Shown: positions 54,192 through 63,757 of the stretch, piece after piece
Numbering within the stretch: the stretch's first letter is position 1
Layout: each line of letters begins with the position of its first letter
From: SZUA-36 sp963759155
GTDB lineage: Bacteria > Pseudomonadota > Gammaproteobacteria > Xanthomonadales > SZUA-36
Direction of reading: 5' to 3'
Assembly (NCBI GenBank): GCA_963759155.1
Contig: CAVWXX010000008.1
Span: forward strand, 62,001 to 126,000
Length of the DNA stretch: 64,000 nt
Program-made: the position numbers and the translations under genes
The notes under the pieces: model-generated
What the model saw: only the letters and a program-made list of their open reading frames with translations
What the model was told of the DNA's origin: nothing
Databases searched by the model: none

Positions 54192-54552
54192 ACGATCATC
54201 TCCTTAATTTAGCAAAAACAAACAGATACATAGATCTCCATTTGAAGCCTCTGCCTCTTAGGTATGACAGAAACTCTCTTCCCCGATAACATCTCCGTCG
54301 CACGACCGTAAACTCAAACAGTTGTGCCGTCTGAAGCGCGAAGGTACCGGTGGTTTGTTATTTCAGGTTTGTAAAAACAAATTAGCGGTGCGATAGCGTT
54401 CAGCAACGTATCCATACCATAGTGCGGGCATGCTTAATCTACGCTTAAAAGCATCTAAAAATTTGCTTAAATTTTGTGGAGGCTTGTTAAAGACAGTGGC
54501 AGAACACTACCAGGTGCAGGCACAGATGCAGTGACAGGCGCAGGATTGGGGC
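54192..54552. other. 361-bp stretch without a gene
   Basis: The space between the 3' end of the ftsN-like gene and the orphan secreted-protein gene has no convincing open frame. It should hold the promoter of the orphan gene; no clear hexamers or hairpin were seen. Confidence 0.5.
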
Positions 54553-55146
54553 TCAGGGGTTGGCTTTCATCACCAGCGTATCAATCTGATTATCGGATAA
54601 CATACGACGCATCTCGTCCGCCTTGCGGGCGCCCTCGAAAGGCCCGATTCTGACCCTGTGCCAGGTTTTGCCGTTGACAGTCACCTTTTGTACGGTCGCG
54701 ACTGACCCAAGCATGGCAAGCTGTGCTTTCATCTGCTCGGCATCTGTCGAGTTACGGAATGAGCCTGCCTGCAATATATATTGGTCCTGGGCCTTTGCGG
54801 TTACCGCGTCATTAGCCGGCTCGACCTTGTCGGCTTTCCGGCTGAGTTCCTGTTCGGGTACAACGACTTCCATTTCAGGTAAAACGGTAAAAAAGTCATA
54901 GCGTGGTTTCTTTGGTTTGGCGACTTCGTCCTCAACGATGGCGGCTTCGGTTTCTCCACTGATCTCTTTATCGAGGGATGGTAAGTGCTGCTTAACCTCG
55001 GGTAAATACCCTTTCATCATCAGGAAACCCGCGGTTCCCAGTCCGATCAGTATGCCACCCAGCAACCAGAACCACGCCGGAATACCGCCTGAGCCCTTCT
55101 TCTTTACGCCGCGCCGGTTTCCGGCTGTTTTTCGCCTGGCTGCCAT
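54553..55146 (-). CDS. SPOR-domain membrane protein (FtsN-like)
   Basis: A 197-residue protein with a basic cytoplasmic start (ARRKTAGNRRGVKKK), one membrane helix (FWLLGGILIGLGTAGFLMM), an acidic linker and a C-terminal SPOR domain (YILQAGSFRNSTDAEQMKA, HRVRIGPFEGARKADEM). The SPOR domain binds denuded septal glycan. Position directly after argS with an overlapping TAATG junction is common for FtsN-like proteins in related bacteria, though it lacks a convincing FtsN essential region. Confidence 0.88.
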   Translation of the reverse strand: MAARRKTAGNRRGVKKKGSGGIPAWFWLLGGILIGLGTAGFLMMKGYLPEVKQHLPSLDKEISGETEAAIVEDEVAKPKKPRYDFFTVLPEMEVVVPEQELSRKADKVEPANDAVTAKAQDQYILQAGSFRNSTDAEQMKAQLAMLGSVATVQKVTVNGKTWHRVRIGPFEGARKADEMRRMLSDNQIDTLVMKANP

Positions 55147-56906
55147 TACATGGTATCCGGTGCTGAAATGCCAAGTAATGACAAGCCGTTGGCCAATACG
55201 ATGCGGGTGGCATCTATCAGGTTAAGACGCACATTCCTGATGTTTTCATCATCGACAAGAAACTGATGTGAGTTATAGTAGGAGTGAAATTCGGTCGCCA
55301 GCGATTGCAGATAATGGGCAAGCTGATGCGGGGCACGTAAACGGGCGGAAGATTCAATAACTTCCGGATAGCGGCTCAGGGCCCGTAATAACAGTGTCTC
55401 ATGAGGTTCGGTCAGAAGATTCAAGGCTGCTTCGCCAATCGCCTGGTTGTGGGTTTCATCCATTTGTTCGAGATTGCGGAAAACACTGCAAATTCGGGCG
55501 TGCGCGTACTGGATGTAGTAAACCGGGTTGTCATTGGTCCGGGATTTGGCCAGGTCAAGATCAAAATCCAGATGCTGCTCATGTGACCGCATGACGTAAA
55601 AGAAGCGGGCCGCATCACTTCCGACCTCTTCACGCAGTTCACGCAGGGTGATGAACTGACCTGAGCGTGTCGACATGGAGACCTTTTTGCCATCGCGGTA
55701 AAGCACGGCAAACTGGACCAGCAATATTTCAAGACGATCAGGGTTTTCACCCAGGCCAAGGGCTGCAGCCCTTAATCGGGCGATATAACCGTGATGATCG
55801 GCGCCGAAGATATAAAGCGCCTTCTCGAACCCGCGCTCCATCTTGTTCAGGAAGTAGGCGATGTCGGAAGCAAAGTAGGTTGCCCGGCCATTTTCACGAA
55901 TGATAACCCGGTCCTTTTCATCGCCAAGCTCGGATGCACGAAACCAGGTCGCGCCGTCTTTCACATACAGGTGTCCGTTTTCTTCAAGCCGTTCAATGGC
56001 GCGTGCTATTGCACCGCTGTCTTCCAGTTCTTTTTCACTGAACCAGTGGTCAAAATCAACCCCGAACTCCGACAGGTCCTTTTGGATATCGTTAAGAATG
56101 CTGTCAACTGATGTTTCGAAGAAAACCAGGTAACCCGCGTGCCCCAGTAACTCCCTTGCGCGGTCAATAAAAGCATCAATATGAGCTTCCCGGTTACCAC
56201 CTTCGCCGTCATCGGGTGGTAAACCATCGGTGACCTCATGACCTTTGAATCTCCATTTATCACCGATTTCATTGCGGACTTCGCGGGCAATATCGTAGAT
56301 GTAATCACCCCGGTAGCCGTTATCCGGAAAACGCACTTGTTCGCCACACAACTCCAGGTAGCGTAACCAGACACTGACGGCAAGGATGTCCATTTGCCGG
56401 CCATTGTCATTGACATAATACTCGCGTTGCACCGGGTAACCTGAAGCCTGGAGGATGCTGGCCAGGCTGGCCCCATAGGCAGCGCCGCGCCCATGGCCTA
56501 CATGCAGCGGACCGGTCGGGTTGGCGGATACAAACTCAACGGTGACTTCGTGTTTTGGATTTGGCGGCACATGTCCATAGTTGTCACCGGAATACAGGAT
56601 GTCTTTTACTACCGTGGTCAGGGCGACCTGGTTCATGTGAAAGTTAATGAACCCCGGTCCGGCGATTTCAGAATGGTCCAGCTGACGTGAACGCGGCATT
56701 TTGTCGATGATAAGCTGTGCCAGGTCCCTGGGGGGCAAGCCAGCGCGCTTGGCGAGTACCATGGCGATATTGGAGGCAAACTCTCCATGTTCAGGTGTGC
56801 GTGTTCGCTCAAGTTGAGGCGTGATATCGCAATCTGCGTTTAAAACGCCTTCCCTTATCAGGTGTAAGAGGGCCTGAATCAATAATTCTTCGATATGTTC
56901 TTTCAA
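55146..56906 (-). CDS. argS: Arginyl-tRNA synthetase
   Basis: A 586-residue class I synthetase with the HIGH-type motif in NPTGPLHVGHGRGAAYG and the KMSKS counterpart GKKVSMSTRSGQ. The C-terminal DALR anticodon-binding domain ends ISAPDTM. It charges tRNA-Arg and needs the tRNA for activation. The TTG at 56906 (LKEHIEELLIQALL) matches the family N-terminus; a TTG at 56939 adds 11 residues. It overlaps the SPOR gene. Confidence 0.98.
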   Translation of the reverse strand: MKEHIEELLIQALLHLIREGVLNADCDITPQLERTRTPEHGEFASNIAMVLAKRAGLPPRDLAQLIIDKMPRSRQLDHSEIAGPGFINFHMNQVALTTVVKDILYSGDNYGHVPPNPKHEVTVEFVSANPTGPLHVGHGRGAAYGASLASILQASGYPVQREYYVNDNGRQMDILAVSVWLRYLELCGEQVRFPDNGYRGDYIYDIAREVRNEIGDKWRFKGHEVTDGLPPDDGEGGNREAHIDAFIDRARELLGHAGYLVFFETSVDSILNDIQKDLSEFGVDFDHWFSEKELEDSGAIARAIERLEENGHLYVKDGATWFRASELGDEKDRVIIRENGRATYFASDIAYFLNKMERGFEKALYIFGADHHGYIARLRAAALGLGENPDRLEILLVQFAVLYRDGKKVSMSTRSGQFITLRELREEVGSDAARFFYVMRSHEQHLDFDLDLAKSRTNDNPVYYIQYAHARICSVFRNLEQMDETHNQAIGEAALNLLTEPHETLLLRALSRYPEVIESSARLRAPHQLAHYLQSLATEFHSYYNSHQFLVDDENIRNVRLNLIDATRIVLANGLSLLGISAPDTM

Positions 56907-57419
56907 GAAAAAGTCCTGTGAGCGGTCGCCAAAAGGCAATACGAAAGCGAGCTATTGTAAACGTTTGAACCAGCGCTGAAAACGATTGGCATGGCTTGAG
57001 GGCGTTTTATTAGCAATGACCTGCAAAAGGGAGCCCCGGCCATTCGTTTTTCTGATGCCGGGTGGACGGCAGATCAGTCCGGTCTGTGGATAACTCTGTG
57101 AGTAAAATGAATTTGAGTGTACCGCTCGTCCTGCGTGTTAATATTGCCCGCATCCTGGTTTCAAAATAAAAACTATTAAAAATCTTAAAAAACAAATAGA
57201 TAGAGAATCTTTTGCATAATTTTATACCAACAACTGTATTAAACCCATGTTTTTTACATGCTGCGCCTGACTGTGCATAAAAAATGGGTGTGATCTTATG
57301 AGATACTGCGTCACAGGCAGAAATAGTGCCCTTTTTATGCATAAAACCCTAAGTTATTGCATTGCATCAGATAATGACCCACAAACAAATTGTCGCATCA
57401 CCCCTGGAAACTCACTGAT
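56907..57419. other. 513-bp intergenic region upstream of TRAP permease and argS
   Basis: The divergent space between argS and the TRAP large-permease gene is AT-rich from about 57170 to 57260 (runs such as AAAAATCTTAAAAAACAAAT). It has no gene I can support. It must hold promoters for both directions; a TTGCAT with TGTATT 17 bases on (near 57213) is the best plus-strand candidate but weak. Confidence 0.45.
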
Positions 57420-58793
57420 ATGTCCGGCCTGATGTCACTGGCCTTGTTTTTTGCCGCCGGTGTATCTTTACTGGCAGGGTTTCCCGTGGCTTTTACATTG
57501 GCGGGTGTTGCCCTGATATTTGCGTTGATCGGCATCATGACCGGTATGTTTGATCCGGCATTTCTGAGTGCGTTTCCCAGCCGCATTTTTGGCATCATGA
57601 GTAATGAAACGCTGATCGCGGTGCCTGTTTTTGTGTTCATGGGTGTCATGCTGGAGCGTTCAAAGCTTGCTGATCAGCTATTACAGGCACTGGCACAATT
57701 GATGCGCAGGGTTCCAGGGGGCCTGGGACTCGCGGTTATGCTGGTGGGTGCGCTGATGGCAGCCAGTACCGGCATCGTCGGCGCGACGGTGGTCACCATG
57801 GGTCTGCTGTCCCTGCCGACCATGTTGAGGAATAATTATGCGCCCTCTATTGCCACGGGTACTATCTGCGCGGCTGGAACACTGGGCCAGATCATTCCGC
57901 CGTCCATCGTCCTGATACTGCTGGCGGATGTACTTTCCAATGCCTATCAACAGGCTCAGTTGCACATGGGTATATTTAGTCCGGAGACCATATCCGTTGG
58001 CGAGCTATTTGCAGGCGCATTGGTGCCGGGACTGGTGCTGGTAGGGCTCTATATGCTGTACCTCGCGGTGATCGCATTTATCAAGCCATCAAGTATGCCG
58101 CCGGTGGAAGCCGAAGCGGGTGAAGATGTCTCTTTGTTGACGCTGCTTGGCTTGCTGGCAGGACCCTTGTTACTGATTGTCGCGGTGCTTGGCTCTATCC
58201 TGATGGGGTTGGCAACACCCACCGAGGCGGCGGCCGTGGGTGCAACCGGTGCTATGTTACTGGCTTTGAAACAAAGACAGTTGTCAGTCAAAACCCTGCG
58301 GGTTGTTGTGTATCAGTCAGCCCGGATGAGCGCGATGGTGTTCATGATATTGATCGGCGCATCACTGTTTAGCCTGGTTTTCAGAGGATATGGCGGTGAT
58401 GAATATGTACAGTCCTTACTGACGAGCCTGCCGGGTGGGCAGGCCGGTGCCTTGTTGGTTGTGATGCTTGCCTTGTTCCTGCTGGGTTTCATCCTGGACT
58501 TTATTGAGATCACCTATGTGGTGATCCCCATTGTCGGGCCGGTATTGCTGGCCATGGGTATTGACCCGATCTGGCTGGGTGTCATGATCGCGATCAACCT
58601 GCAAACGTCTTTTCTGACACCGCCTTTTGGTTTTTCCCTTTTCTACCTGCGCGGTGTAGCGCCGCCTGAGATTGCGACTTCATCGATCTATAAGGGCGTC
58701 ATCCCATTCATCGTGATTCAACTGCTTATGTTGGGCCTGTTGGTGTTGTGGCCGGCTTTGGCGACGTGGTTACCAGGTACCATTTACGCTTAA
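57420..58793 (+). CDS. TRAP transporter large permease subunit (DctM family)
   Basis: A 457-residue membrane protein with about 12 helices. The DctM signatures are present: GFPVAFTLAGVALIFALIG, the first re-entrant region GATVVTMGLLSLPTML with GTICAAGTLGQIIPPSI, and GLATPTEAAAVGATGA in the second half, ending NLQTSFLTPPFGFSLFYLRG. It imports an organic acid with sodium. The start at 57420 (MSGLMSLALFF) is chosen; an in-frame upstream start adds ten residues. No small permease (DctQ) is adjacent. Confidence 0.95.
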   Translation: MSGLMSLALFFAAGVSLLAGFPVAFTLAGVALIFALIGIMTGMFDPAFLSAFPSRIFGIMSNETLIAVPVFVFMGVMLERSKLADQLLQALAQLMRRVPGGLGLAVMLVGALMAASTGIVGATVVTMGLLSLPTMLRNNYAPSIATGTICAAGTLGQIIPPSIVLILLADVLSNAYQQAQLHMGIFSPETISVGELFAGALVPGLVLVGLYMLYLAVIAFIKPSSMPPVEAEAGEDVSLLTLLGLLAGPLLLIVAVLGSILMGLATPTEAAAVGATGAMLLALKQRQLSVKTLRVVVYQSARMSAMVFMILIGASLFSLVFRGYGGDEYVQSLLTSLPGGQAGALLVVMLALFLLGFILDFIEITYVVIPIVGPVLLAMGIDPIWLGVMIAINLQTSFLTPPFGFSLFYLRGVAPPEIATSSIYKGVIPFIVIQLLMLGLLVLWPALATWLPGTIYA

Positions 58794-58830
58794 TCATTTT
58801 CCCGTTGCCAATGCTCAGGGTCAAAATCCA

Positions 58831-59940
58831 TTAGGTGCCTGGCCGCAGGTTTAATAGCGGCTGCTCTGATATGGCGGTCCAGGGCCTGACAATATCCGTG
58901 TAGGCCTGAAACGAAGCGTAAATTCGCCCCATCAGTTCTGACTCTGCAGATAGATCACTCATAAACTCGTCGCCGATAGTCCGCAGGCGCTCGAGAACTT
59001 CATCGGGATAGCGCCGGAGTTGAACATTGTGCTCATCAATCAGTTTCTGCAGGGCTATTCCGTTGTTGTAAGTGAAATCAGACAGCATATCCATGGTGGT
59101 GGCCTGGCAGGCTACCCTGACAATGGCCTGCAGGTCAGCAGGTAATGAGTCCCAGGCGGCCTGGTTGATCATGCACTCCAGGCCGGAGCCGGGTTCCTGC
59201 CAACCCGGGTAGTAATAGTATTTGGCCGCCCTGAACAGGCCAAAGGCGAGATCGTTATAGGGCCCGACCCACTCGGCCGCATCGATCGTGCCGGTTTGAA
59301 GCGCAGTGAACAATTCAGCACCGGGGATATTGGTAGGTGTTCCACCCGCGCGTTTGAGAATTTCGCCACCGGGACCGGGCATCCTCATTTTCAAACCCTG
59401 AATATCAGCGATGCTGTTAATCTCGCGGTTGAACCAGCCACCCATTTGGGGACCTGAATTACCGGCCAGAAAAGGTACCAGGCCGTGGGGTGCATAAACC
59501 TCCTGCCACAACTCAAGCCCGCCGCCGTAATAAATCCAGCCGTTCAGCTCCTGTGCCGTCATACCAAAGGGTATGCCCGAGAAAAACTGCGAAGCAGGCG
59601 CCTTGCCTTTCCAGTAATAGGTGGCGCTATGGCCCATTTCCGCCGTGCCTTGCCGGACAGCATCGAATACCTCGAACGACGGTACCAGTTCGTTACCGCC
59701 AAAGACCTTGATTTTCAGACGGCCGTTGCTGAGTTGATTGATAGACTCAGCTAAACGGTTGGCGCCGGTACCCAGGCCAGGGAAGTCGCGCGGCCATGAT
59801 GTGACCATCTTCCATTCGAAGCTGCGGGATGAGGGTTGATTTCCACATTCCGCCTGTGGCCCGGCTTGTTTTCCACAGGCGCTCAACAGACCGGTTGCGC
59901 CGGCGAGTCCGGCGGCCGCTACAAACTTTCTACGATCCAT
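58831..59940 (-). CDS. TRAP transporter substrate-binding protein (DctP, TakP-like)
   Basis: A 369-residue exported protein, signal peptide with RRKF and a lipobox-like LLSAC near residue 22. The mature part has the TRAP SBP features: VTSWPRDFPGLGTGANR, GNELVPSFEVFDAVRQG, ATYYWKGKAPASQFF and MGGWFNREI, closest to the alpha-keto-acid binder TakP. It converges on the DctM gene with 37 bp between, so they are not cotranscribed. It could bind 2-oxoacids; that is from family only. Confidence 0.93.
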   Translation of the reverse strand: MDRRKFVAAAGLAGATGLLSACGKQAGPQAECGNQPSSRSFEWKMVTSWPRDFPGLGTGANRLAESINQLSNGRLKIKVFGGNELVPSFEVFDAVRQGTAEMGHSATYYWKGKAPASQFFSGIPFGMTAQELNGWIYYGGGLELWQEVYAPHGLVPFLAGNSGPQMGGWFNREINSIADIQGLKMRMPGPGGEILKRAGGTPTNIPGAELFTALQTGTIDAAEWVGPYNDLAFGLFRAAKYYYYPGWQEPGSGLECMINQAAWDSLPADLQAIVRVACQATTMDMLSDFTYNNGIALQKLIDEHNVQLRRYPDEVLERLRTIGDEFMSDLSAESELMGRIYASFQAYTDIVRPWTAISEQPLLNLRPGT

Positions 59941-60000
59941 TGATCAGTGGCTCCTAAGTGTTATAGTGAAACACAGAAGTCTATATGAGATCAGAACTTC

Positions 60001-60207
60001 ATGAAATCAGAAGATACTTCAGAGACAAGGCAACTGCTTTTTGAGCTGCGGGAAGAACACCGCGACCTTGATCTGGCGATCCAGCGCATGGCGCTTGACC
60101 CGCGACAGGATCAATTGCATTTGCGGCGTTTAAAAAAGCGTAAACTAAAGCTCAAAGACTGGATAACACGCCTCGAATCCAAACTGATACCGGATCTGGA
60201 CGCCTGA
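60001..60207 (+). CDS. DUF465 (YdcH-like) small protein
   Basis: A 68-residue charged helical protein. RLKKRKLKLKDWITRLESKLIPD is the DUF465/YdcH C-terminal part, and the first half is a helix with ELREEHRDLDLAIQRM. Function unknown in the family. It stands between the divergent DctP and convergent plsB genes. Confidence 0.88.
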   Translation: MKSEDTSETRQLLFELREEHRDLDLAIQRMALDPRQDQLHLRRLKKRKLKLKDWITRLESKLIPDLDA

Positions 60208-60264
60208 CAGGCTTTTGCGTAAAAAGCGCTTCGCTCGAGACATCCTGCCGGTGGCCCGGTACAA

Positions 60265-62775
60265 CTAGTCTGTCGGGTCTTCCTCCACCGTCATGGGAGT
60301 TTGACGGTCAATTTCCAGCCTGATTCCCTCGCCAAGGATAAACCTGGCATCCCGGCTGATCTGTTCCAGGCGCTCGTCAAAAATCAGCCTGTTTTCCTCG
60401 TTGGGTGACAGGTAACCGGTTTTGCGCATTTCCGCAATAAATTGCCTGAACAGGGCCTTGTCGTAAAATTCCGGCGCGTTAAATTCATGCAGCATGGAAA
60501 TACGCTGGGCCGTCTGGATGCATAGTTTCTCAAGTTCAGCCCGGCTCAATACACCCGAACCGTACTTTGCCAGCACTGAAATGGTGATCAGGTAACGGTG
60601 TATTGTCTGTAACAGGCTGTGTGCCAGCACATTGAGTTGTAGCACTGCTTCGGGTTTTTCATTCACACGTGACAGTGTTTCACCGTCTTCCTTGCGGATC
60701 AGCAGACCATTCTGCACGAGTTGTTCGATGGAGTCGTCCAGGGCTTTTGTAATCTGGCGCTGGGTCCAGGGGATAAACAATTCGGCCTGCAAAAAAGGCT
60801 GGATGATAATAGCGAACTTGTGCAGGTGACTGATCCTGAACTGGCGGTGCTCGAGAAAACAACAGGCAACCAGCGAAGGTAATGCCATTAAATGAGCAAT
60901 ATTGTTTCGGAAGAAAGTCAGGCTGACGGCCCGGTCAGGCTGGAGGGAAATGATATCGCCCAACTCATGTTCCTGGCGTTGCAGGATTTTCATTTCGAAA
61001 CCGTAAGCGATGATGTCCAGAGGGCTCTTCTGTGTGATGGTTACCCGTTCAGGCGTCGGCTTGTTGCTTAAAAGAGCCTGGTAAAGACCGATTTGCCTTT
61101 CCAGCTGCTTCTCACCCATGGCATGTCTGGGTGTACCCAGTAAAGCCAGTGCCAGCAGGTTCACCGGGTTAACATCAGCGCCGGCGTTAATGTTTGTCAT
61201 GATCTTCTGGCCAAGAACATCTATGACATTGTTGAGCCAGTCAGGTCGCCTGGCTTCCTTGCGGAGAGTGTCCTGCCAATTAGCGTCCTGCTCTTTAAGC
61301 AGGTCGTCCAGAAAAATCGGCTCACAGAGGCTGACATGCGCTTTACCGTAGTTATTCCGGGTAATGCTAAAAATCTTTGCAAGGTCTGTGAATCGTTCTG
61401 TTCTCTTGGCCTTGCCGGATAATTCGGTTGTGTAACTGTCTCCCTCCGCCAGTCGCTCATAGCCAATATATACCGGCTGAAATACGATTGGCCTGACCGG
61501 CGCATTCAGGTAGCTTCTGACGGACATGGCCAACATTCCGGCCTTGGGTGGCAGCAGGCGGCCGGTGCGGCTGCGGGTACCCTCGATAAAATATTCAATC
61601 GAGACTCCCTGGGTCTGGATGATGCTGAGATATTCATGGAAAACAGTGGCGTAAAGTTTCTGGGAACGAAAAGACCTGCGCAGAAAGAAAGCACCGCAAC
61701 GTCGCATGAGTGGACCAACCATTGGCAGGTTCAGGTTTATACCTGCTGCGATATGTGGCGGGATAAAACCGTGCTCATGGACCAGGTAGGACAGCAACAC
61801 GTAATCGAGGTGACTGCGGTGGCAGGGCACATAGATAACCTCATGACCCAGTGCATTGTGAGGGAGTTCTTCAAAGTAATTGGTCTTGATGCCGTTGTAT
61901 ATCCGGTTCCATAACCACGAAATCAGTGATTCAGCGATGACGATTGCGGAGTAGGAATAATTGGCTGCAATTTCATATGCAAACTTGTTGGCCCGTTTAC
62001 GGGCCTGGTCATGTGTAATACCTGAACGGCGCGCCTCTTCTTGCGTCGCTGATCGAACAGTGGGTGAGTTGACGACGCGGTCAACGATGGTGCGGCGGTG
62101 CGAGAGATCCGGGCCGATGGCGGCGGTTCGTACGCGTTTGAAATGGACCCTGAGTATTCGTGACACCTTCCTCAGGGCGACAGAAGACTCCATGCCTTCC
62201 GCTGCCAGGTCTTTTAGTGAGATCGGGCGACTGAATTGGATGAAGGTCTTACGACCGTTGACCAGTGTGTTGAAAAACCGCCTTAAACGTCCGCCGATCT
62301 CCCAATTCTCTGTGAAAATAACACGGGTGACGCCACTTTGCTTAGTCGGTCGCTGGCCTACCAATATGGTTACCGGAACCAGCTGCACATCGAGCTCCGG
62401 GTTTGCCCAGCATGTTTCGACCATCAGTTGCAGCATCTTTGAATGGCGGCGCGGATCCGGGCTGCGGAAAAAAACACCCCTTAGCCTTTTCAGCACAGCA
62501 TATGAGCGGTCGGGGCTTTTCGGCAGATTGGGTACTGCCAATAATGGCCGGGCCAGTTTTTGCTGTTCGCAGTATTTGTCGAGCATCAAGACCGATGACA
62601 ACGCATAAGAGTCCATGACATAACAGACCGGGCGGTCATCACTACTGCCGATATTTCCGTCAGGGTCGGCCTTTATGCGGGGTTTGACCCATAGACTTTG
62701 AATATTTCGCAGCAGCAGGAACCAGTGCAGTTTCAATCTGGCGGTCAAGTCTGGTTTGTCGTTTTGCTTAGCCAT
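60265..62775 (-). CDS. plsB: Glycerol-3-phosphate 1-O-acyltransferase
   Basis: An 836-residue inner-membrane acyltransferase for the first step of phospholipid synthesis. Motifs of the GPAT family are complete: the HX4D active site in CHRSHLDYVLLSY, then GAFFLRRSF, FIEGTRSRTGR and the block IV region PIVFQPVYIGYE. Length matches E. coli PlsB (about 807). Its upstream space holds a candidate small RNA or leader. Confidence 0.98.
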   Translation of the reverse strand: MAKQNDKPDLTARLKLHWFLLLRNIQSLWVKPRIKADPDGNIGSSDDRPVCYVMDSYALSSVLMLDKYCEQQKLARPLLAVPNLPKSPDRSYAVLKRLRGVFFRSPDPRRHSKMLQLMVETCWANPELDVQLVPVTILVGQRPTKQSGVTRVIFTENWEIGGRLRRFFNTLVNGRKTFIQFSRPISLKDLAAEGMESSVALRKVSRILRVHFKRVRTAAIGPDLSHRRTIVDRVVNSPTVRSATQEEARRSGITHDQARKRANKFAYEIAANYSYSAIVIAESLISWLWNRIYNGIKTNYFEELPHNALGHEVIYVPCHRSHLDYVLLSYLVHEHGFIPPHIAAGINLNLPMVGPLMRRCGAFFLRRSFRSQKLYATVFHEYLSIIQTQGVSIEYFIEGTRSRTGRLLPPKAGMLAMSVRSYLNAPVRPIVFQPVYIGYERLAEGDSYTTELSGKAKRTERFTDLAKIFSITRNNYGKAHVSLCEPIFLDDLLKEQDANWQDTLRKEARRPDWLNNVIDVLGQKIMTNINAGADVNPVNLLALALLGTPRHAMGEKQLERQIGLYQALLSNKPTPERVTITQKSPLDIIAYGFEMKILQRQEHELGDIISLQPDRAVSLTFFRNNIAHLMALPSLVACCFLEHRQFRISHLHKFAIIIQPFLQAELFIPWTQRQITKALDDSIEQLVQNGLLIRKEDGETLSRVNEKPEAVLQLNVLAHSLLQTIHRYLITISVLAKYGSGVLSRAELEKLCIQTAQRISMLHEFNAPEFYDKALFRQFIAEMRKTGYLSPNEENRLIFDERLEQISRDARFILGEGIRLEIDRQTPMTVEEDPTD

Positions 62776-62830
62776 GCGTCTGAATCTTGTCTTTGGAAAG
62801 CTATTCTAGCTTGGATTTGTGTACACGCAT

Positions 62831-62863
62831 AAAAAATCCGGGCGAGACACGAGGCCTGCCCGG
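62831..62863 (-). terminator. Rho-independent terminator on the minus strand
   Basis: Read on the minus strand, CCGGGC (62863-62858) pairs with GCCCGG (62843-62838) across a 14-base loop and is followed by a run ATTTTTT (62837-62831). The stem is short but GC-only and the U-run is strong. It ends either a small RNA from the promoter at 62942-62971 or attenuates plsB. Confidence 0.75.
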
Positions 62864-62936
62864 AAAATCCGGCGGAGCCGGAGAGGATCGGTTAATTGAA
62901 TAAAATTGAAAAATATTATTCTATTAATTAGTTAGG
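62831..62936 (-). ncRNA. Candidate small RNA or attenuated 5' leader of plsB
   Basis: On the minus strand a good promoter (TTGACA at 62966-62971, 18-base spacer, TACGAT at 62942-62947) precedes about 105 bases of intergenic DNA that end at a rho-independent terminator. The 5' part is very AT-rich with a partial inverted repeat (TAATTGAATAA...TTATTC); the 3' part contains CCGGCGGAGCCGG. No coding frame of note. I cannot tell an independent small RNA from a terminated leader of plsB, whose ATG lies 55 bp beyond the terminator. Confidence 0.4.
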
Positions 62937-62941
62937 AGCGT

Positions 62942-62971
62942 ATCGTAAGGTTAAACATTAACATTTGTCAA
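62942..62971 (-). promoter_or_regulatory. Sigma-70 promoter upstream of plsB
   Basis: Minus-strand TTGACA (perfect -35, 62971-62966) and TACGAT (62947-62942, 4/6 match) with 18 bases between. The next minus-strand gene is plsB. Confidence 0.55.
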
Positions 62972-62984
62972 CACCCACAAAAAG

Positions 62985-63041
62985 AATCCGGGGTGCCTTT
63001 TTACGATGTATCACCGGCAAAGTAAAGGTTTGCCCCGGATT
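62985..63041 (-). terminator. Terminator candidate at the end of pyrF
   Basis: On the minus strand AATCCGGGG (63041-63033), touching the pyrF stop, pairs with CCCCGGATT (62993-62985) over a 39-base loop and is followed by CTTTTTG. The long loop lowers confidence. Confidence 0.5.
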
Positions 63042-63757
63042 TAAGACGCCGTTATGGCGCGCGCAATGTCGGCCTGGATCGCTTCTGCGGCTGCTGCGGG
63101 ATCATCGGCGCTGCGAATAGGCCGGCCCACCACGAGGTAATCTGCGCCATCATGGATGGCCTGGTAGGGGGTCATGACGCGTTGCTGATCGTCATCATTG
63201 TGCACCGGCCTGATTCCCGGGCAAACCGTAATCAGACGGGGGTCGGCATGCTCGCGAAGTGCGCTGACCTCCAGTCCGGATGACACCACACCGTCACAGC
63301 CCAGCGCCAGGGCACGTCTTGCGCGCGACAGGACAAGTGTACGTGCATCACACTGGAAGCCGAGGTCATCAAGGTCTCCCTGGTCGAGGCTGGTCAGTGC
63401 AGTCACGGCGAGTATCTGCATATTACCCTTGGCATCCGCAGCCGCTTTGAGCATGCTGTCATTTCCATGTACTGTGCAAAAATCGACATCGTGAAGCGCC
63501 AGCTGCCGCACGGCGGCGGCGACAGTTGCTGGAATATCGAACAACTTCAAATCCGCAAATATCTTTTTACCCTTGCCTTTCAGTTCAGCCATCAGTTCGA
63601 AGTAATGACCGGATAAAAACACTTCCAGTCCCAGCTTATAGAACTCAACCGAATCCCCAAGCTTGGAAATCAGGGCCTGAGCCTCTTCGAGATTGGGAAC
63701 ATCGAGTGCAAAAATCAATCGTTCACGGCTGGGAATATGGGTGTTAACTGTCGACAT
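63041..63757 (-). CDS. pyrF: Orotidine 5'-phosphate decarboxylase
   Basis: A 238-residue TIM-barrel enzyme for the last step of UMP synthesis. The catalytic charged network is seen in KIFADLKLFDIPATV (Asp-Lys-Asp), and the phosphate-binding GADYLVVGRPIRSADDP is at the C-terminus. The ATG at 63757 overlaps the upstream hydrolase stop by 14 bases, so they are cotranscribed. Confidence 0.98.
   Translation of the reverse strand: MSTVNTHIPSRERLIFALDVPNLEEAQALISKLGDSVEFYKLGLEVFLSGHYFELMAELKGKGKKIFADLKLFDIPATVAAAVRQLALHDVDFCTVHGNDSMLKAAADAKGNMQILAVTALTSLDQGDLDDLGFQCDARTLVLSRARRALALGCDGVVSSGLEVSALREHADPRLITVCPGIRPVHNDDDQQRVMTPYQAIHDGADYLVVGRPIRSADDPAAAAEAIQADIARAITAS

Noticed and set aside
58831..59940. 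DctP gene as part of the same transcript as the TRAP permease
   Set aside because: The two genes are convergent, so a single mRNA cannot carry both.
61961..62608. 215-codon plus-strand open frame opposite plsB
   Set aside because: It is the antisense shadow of plsB with no domain and no upstream site.
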